Origin: Bacteroidota bacterium
Lineage (GTDB): Bacteria; Bacteroidota; Rhodothermia; Balneolales; HLUCCA01
Direction: 5' to 3'
Assembly: GCA_003448835.1 (NCBI GenBank)
Contig: DLXM01000253.1
Coordinates: 3,618 to 10,587, forward strand
DNA: 6,970 nt
Shown: in pieces, positions 5,198 to 6,970 of the stretch
Numbering within the stretch: position 1 is the stretch's first letter
How the letters are laid out: the number at the start of each line of letters is the position of its first letter
The notes under the pieces: model-generated
The model's database searches: none
The model's input: the letters and a program-made list of their open reading frames with translations, nothing else
Told to the model about the DNA's origin: nothing
Made by a program: the position numbers and the translations under genes

Positions 5198-5243
5198 AAA
5201 CTACTAAGAAAAGTCAGTCCACGTAACGGCATATCTACGACAT

Positions 5244-5269
5244 CTCCATGACATTTGTGTCCAATGGAG
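5244..5269 (-). other. Imperfect hairpin downstream of the NERD gene
   Basis: CTCCATGACA (5244-5253) pairs with TGTCCAATGGAG (5258-5269) across a 4-base loop, with two bulged bases. It starts 8 bases past the NERD stop on the minus strand. No T-run follows, so it is not a standard intrinsic terminator; it could stabilise the 3' end of the message or act in the next gene's upstream region. Confidence 0.3.
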
Positions 5270-5276
5270 GATGAGA

Positions 5277-6179
5277 TTAGAAATCTGGAATTTGGTCACG
5301 AATCAAATGCTCGAAAATATTTTCAACTTCAGATTCGCTAAAAATTGGTTCAAAGTATTCAATGTAACTATTCAAGTTACTCAGAGGTAATATTTTAACA
5401 TGTTTAAATTCCTCCTTGGGAACACTGTTTATCATCACAATAACATTTCGGATCGGAATTTTCTTACTTCCCCAGTGGTGATGTTCAACTCCAAAATTCG
5501 AAGTGCTATTTAGTAAGACAAACAATGCATAACTCGATCTCCTTATTTGATCTACCGGGGACCTAAGATCAAGGCTCAACACCGATTGTGAGCTCCAGTT
5601 CTTCGTTTCAATGGCAAATATTCCAGATTGACTGATTAAAAGATGGTCAATTTGAATACTGACAATTCTGTCGTTCTCATTTTTGTTGTATATAGGTGGA
5701 TTGAACACCAATGAGAAATCATTAATCAGATAATAGGTGTCCGGCAGTTTCCTAAGTTCATTGACAACAGCATTTTCCCCCACAGCACCGGAAATAAGGG
5801 TATAAAGATTTTCCACCGTTTCCTTGATAAAGGCTAAATCTTGGTATGATTTCCGGCAGCGGTCCACAAAGATTTTGCCATAATTATCAACCAGAACTGC
5901 CTTTCTATTATTTAGAAACCTGATTTTTAAATAATAGTACAACTTAGAAACCGGATTTTTGGTAGTTAGATCCTCTGCAGCTTTAATAGACACATCAAAA
6001 GTTTGAATATCCCAATCAAGTTTCTCCCTCTCTTTATCAGGAACCTCCCTCAGTTCGTCATTGTAATTCTTAAGGAATTCATTAATCTCTCCAATGGAAT
6101 TAAACCGATGAATCCCTCTTTCAGTTAGAGTTTCTCTCAGCTTCTTAAGGGGTTGTATTTTACCAAAAACGACTGCCAC
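5277..6179 (-). CDS. NERD-domain nuclease-related protein
   Basis: A 300-residue cytoplasmic protein. The N-terminal half (to about residue 125) is helical and charged, for example EINEFLKNYNDELREVPDKE, and looks like a coiled coil. The C-terminal half is a NERD domain: GAVGENAVVNEL (131-142, E135), QIDHLLIS (176-183, D178), GIFAIETKNW (186-195, E191 and K193), which is the E...D...ExK arrangement of the PD-(D/E)XK-like nuclease fold, so the catalytic set appears complete. NERD domains occur with helicases, kinases or alone, and in some anti-phage systems; no partner gene is on the same strand here. The start is GTG at 6179: an in-frame TGA lies two codons upstream and there is no early Met. 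The upstream gap holds an 8-bp inverted repeat. Function in this context is unknown; nuclease activity is a family inference. Confidence 0.85.
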   Translation of the reverse strand: MAVVFGKIQPLKKLRETLTERGIHRFNSIGEINEFLKNYNDELREVPDKEREKLDWDIQTFDVSIKAAEDLTTKNPVSKLYYYLKIRFLNNRKAVLVDNYGKIFVDRCRKSYQDLAFIKETVENLYTLISGAVGENAVVNELRKLPDTYYLINDFSLVFNPPIYNKNENDRIVSIQIDHLLISQSGIFAIETKNWSSQSVLSLDLRSPVDQIRRSSYALFVLLNSTSNFGVEHHHWGSKKIPIRNVIVMINSVPKEEFKHVKILPLSNLNSYIEYFEPIFSESEVENIFEHLIRDQIPDF

Positions 6180-6208
6180 GATTCATTGAGTGGAAGGTTG
6201 TACAATCT

Positions 6209-6241
6209 ACTAATTTCGAAAAATATGTATTCTAAATTAGT
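6209..6241. promoter_or_regulatory. Inverted repeat upstream of the NERD gene
   Basis: ACTAATTT (6209-6216) and AAATTAGT (6234-6241) are perfect 8-bp inverted copies separated by 17 bases, 30-62 bp before the GTG start. This fits an operator or a paired binding site in the NERD promoter. It also lies close to the truncated end of the propeller fragment, so a junction-associated role is possible. The sequence is AT-rich and the evidence is modest. Confidence 0.3.
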
Positions 6242-6268
6242 GATTAAAGCTAACTCATTGATTTATAA

Positions 6269-6434
6269 TTAAATACTTTTTTGACCGGGCTCCAGAATAC
6301 CGAAATGCTGTTCATTTGCCACAAACATCGGTGCCGACAAGAAGATATTGTCTTCTAATTTGATAGTTTGTATCTGATAGTAAGACAAGGTGCTAAATGT
6401 TAACAATAGAACTAAGAAAAAAAGCTAGATTCAT
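6269..6434 (-). pseudogene. Truncated 5' fragment of a propeller-gene paralogue
   Basis: The minus strand encodes a decayed copy of the N-terminus of the propeller protein at 2283-3275. After a hydrophobic signal-like stretch (FLVLLLTFSTLSYYQ) it reads IQTIKLEDNIFLSAPMFVAN and then EQHFGILEPGQK, against VRTIELPDHIFLSAPQFVAN and EKHFGILDPSQK in the intact gene. It then meets a stop (6271-6269), so about 280 residues are missing. The likely start ATG (6434) is out of frame: a run of seven T on the coding strand (6423-6417) has one base too many for the signal-peptide frame. DNA similarity is strong over roughly 6283-6350 and ends abruptly near 6280, which marks a deletion or insertion junction. 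Coding differences keep the protein alike, so this was a functional paralogue rather than a recent copy. Confidence 0.8.
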
Positions 6435-6544
6435 ATTCAAAAATTTACAAAGTGTAAGTATTTGTTTTATATAATTAAAGGATATTAATAATTTGATCTA
6501 GTTTGAATGTACTGAATTAAAGAATATTAAAATTTAATTACAAA

Positions 6545-6970
6545 ATGGACTTTCATTTTCACATGTTGGATGTAGGTAGAGCGGATTCGATAATTGTTGA
6601 AGTTTTCGATTCTAAAAATGATACAGTAATTTTTATCGATGCTGGTTTTGAAAATGATTATGAAACAATAAATCAATATTTCAAAAATGAAATAGTCCCA
6701 AGATTAACGGAAGATTTTCAGATAATTCTTGTTATTACACACCCACATAATGATCACATTGGAGGTATTAAATCAATTTTAAATGATTATGGAAACCGTG
6801 TTAAGGAATGCTTTTTTAATGACTTGACCAAATATCTCAATCAAGATGAAATCAATCAAATACAATCATATAACACTAATGAATCAATCGGACAAAATAA
6901 AATACACAAACTTAGAGAATGCATTGAAAACTCAACCATATTAACTGAGACTCTCAGTAATTATTCTATT
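6545..6970 (+). CDS. MBL-fold hydrolase, ComEC-C-terminal-like (partial)
   Basis: The frame is open from the ATG at 6545 to the window edge (142 codons, no stop), so the gene is cut. The start MDFHFHMLDVGRADSIIVEV matches the beginning of stand-alone hydrolases related to the ComEC/Rec2 C-terminal domain (LDVG-x-x-DS). It is followed by TVIFIDAGF (27-35) and ILVITHPHNDHIGGI (61-75), which holds the metal motif HxHxDH (H66, H68, D70, H71). Members bind two metals; substrates are mostly unknown and some are thought to be nucleases. It is the only plus-strand gene, divergent from the broken propeller fragment. There is no Shine-Dalgarno site, but the AT-rich leader is usual for the group. The 60 bases from 6601 have 15 G+C against 24 in the 60 from 2521, so its composition differs from the left part of the window. 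Such proteins can be parts of defence islands; the missing downstream sequence would tell. Confidence 0.85.
   Translation, partial: MDFHFHMLDVGRADSIIVEVFDSKNDTVIFIDAGFENDYETINQYFKNEIVPRLTEDFQIILVITHPHNDHIGGIKSILNDYGNRVKECFFNDLTKYLNQDEINQIQSYNTNESIGQNKIHKLRECIENSTILTETLSNYSI

Noticed and set aside
5244..5269. Intrinsic terminator for the NERD gene
   Set aside because: The stem has bulges and no T-run follows on the minus strand, so it was listed only as a hairpin.

Overview
The window looks like an accessory chromosomal region of a Bacteroidota bacterium. The evidence is the gene families (a split HipA kinase with an N-terminal Cys/His knuckle, a six-bladed-propeller-type secreted protein, an XRE-DUF4870 membrane protein), AT-rich leaders mostly without strong Shine-Dalgarno sites, and promoter-like boxes nearer to TAnnTTTG than to TATAAT. 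The assignment to phylum is inference. Every gene up to about 6434 is on the minus strand; a single plus-strand gene enters at the right edge.

Layout, left to right: (1) 22-1508, a three-gene hipBST-type toxin-antitoxin operon read right to left as hipB, hipS, hipT. (2) 1515-1612, three copies of an 18-bp palindrome with exactly 40-bp periodicity, filling the gap upstream of hipB; they are the probable HipB operators. (3) 1614-2134, a second toxin-antitoxin pair, an Unstab_antitox-type antitoxin followed by a RelE/ParE-type toxin with a GTGA overlap. (4) 2283-3275, an exported beta-propeller-like protein. (5) 3365-3438, a second and unrelated array of three 18-bp palindromes at exactly 28-bp periodicity with no obvious cognate regulator. 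(6) 3462-3653, the N-terminal part of a HigA-type antitoxin without its DNA-binding domain. (7) 3681-4224, a ParD/ParE pair. (8) 4225-4567, mostly non-coding. (9) 4568-5158, an XRE-HTH plus DUF4870 membrane protein. (10) 5277-6179, a NERD-domain (PD-(D/E)XK-like) protein. (11) 6269-6434, a broken 5' fragment of a paralogue of the propeller gene. (12) 6545 to the end, the start of an MBL-fold hydrolase related to the ComEC C-terminal domain, on the plus strand and visibly AT-richer.

Taken together this is a toxin-antitoxin cluster: three apparently complete modules of different families and one decayed antitoxin in about 4.2 kb, next to a NERD protein and an MBL hydrolase of kinds often found in mobile or defence regions. 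A propeller gene and a broken piece of its paralogue bracket about 3 kb of these genes, which suggests insertion into, or rearrangement of, a propeller-gene pair. No tRNA, rRNA, CRISPR array, transposase or integrase is visible. The most distinctive signals are the two periodic operator arrays and the decayed antitoxin beside one of them.
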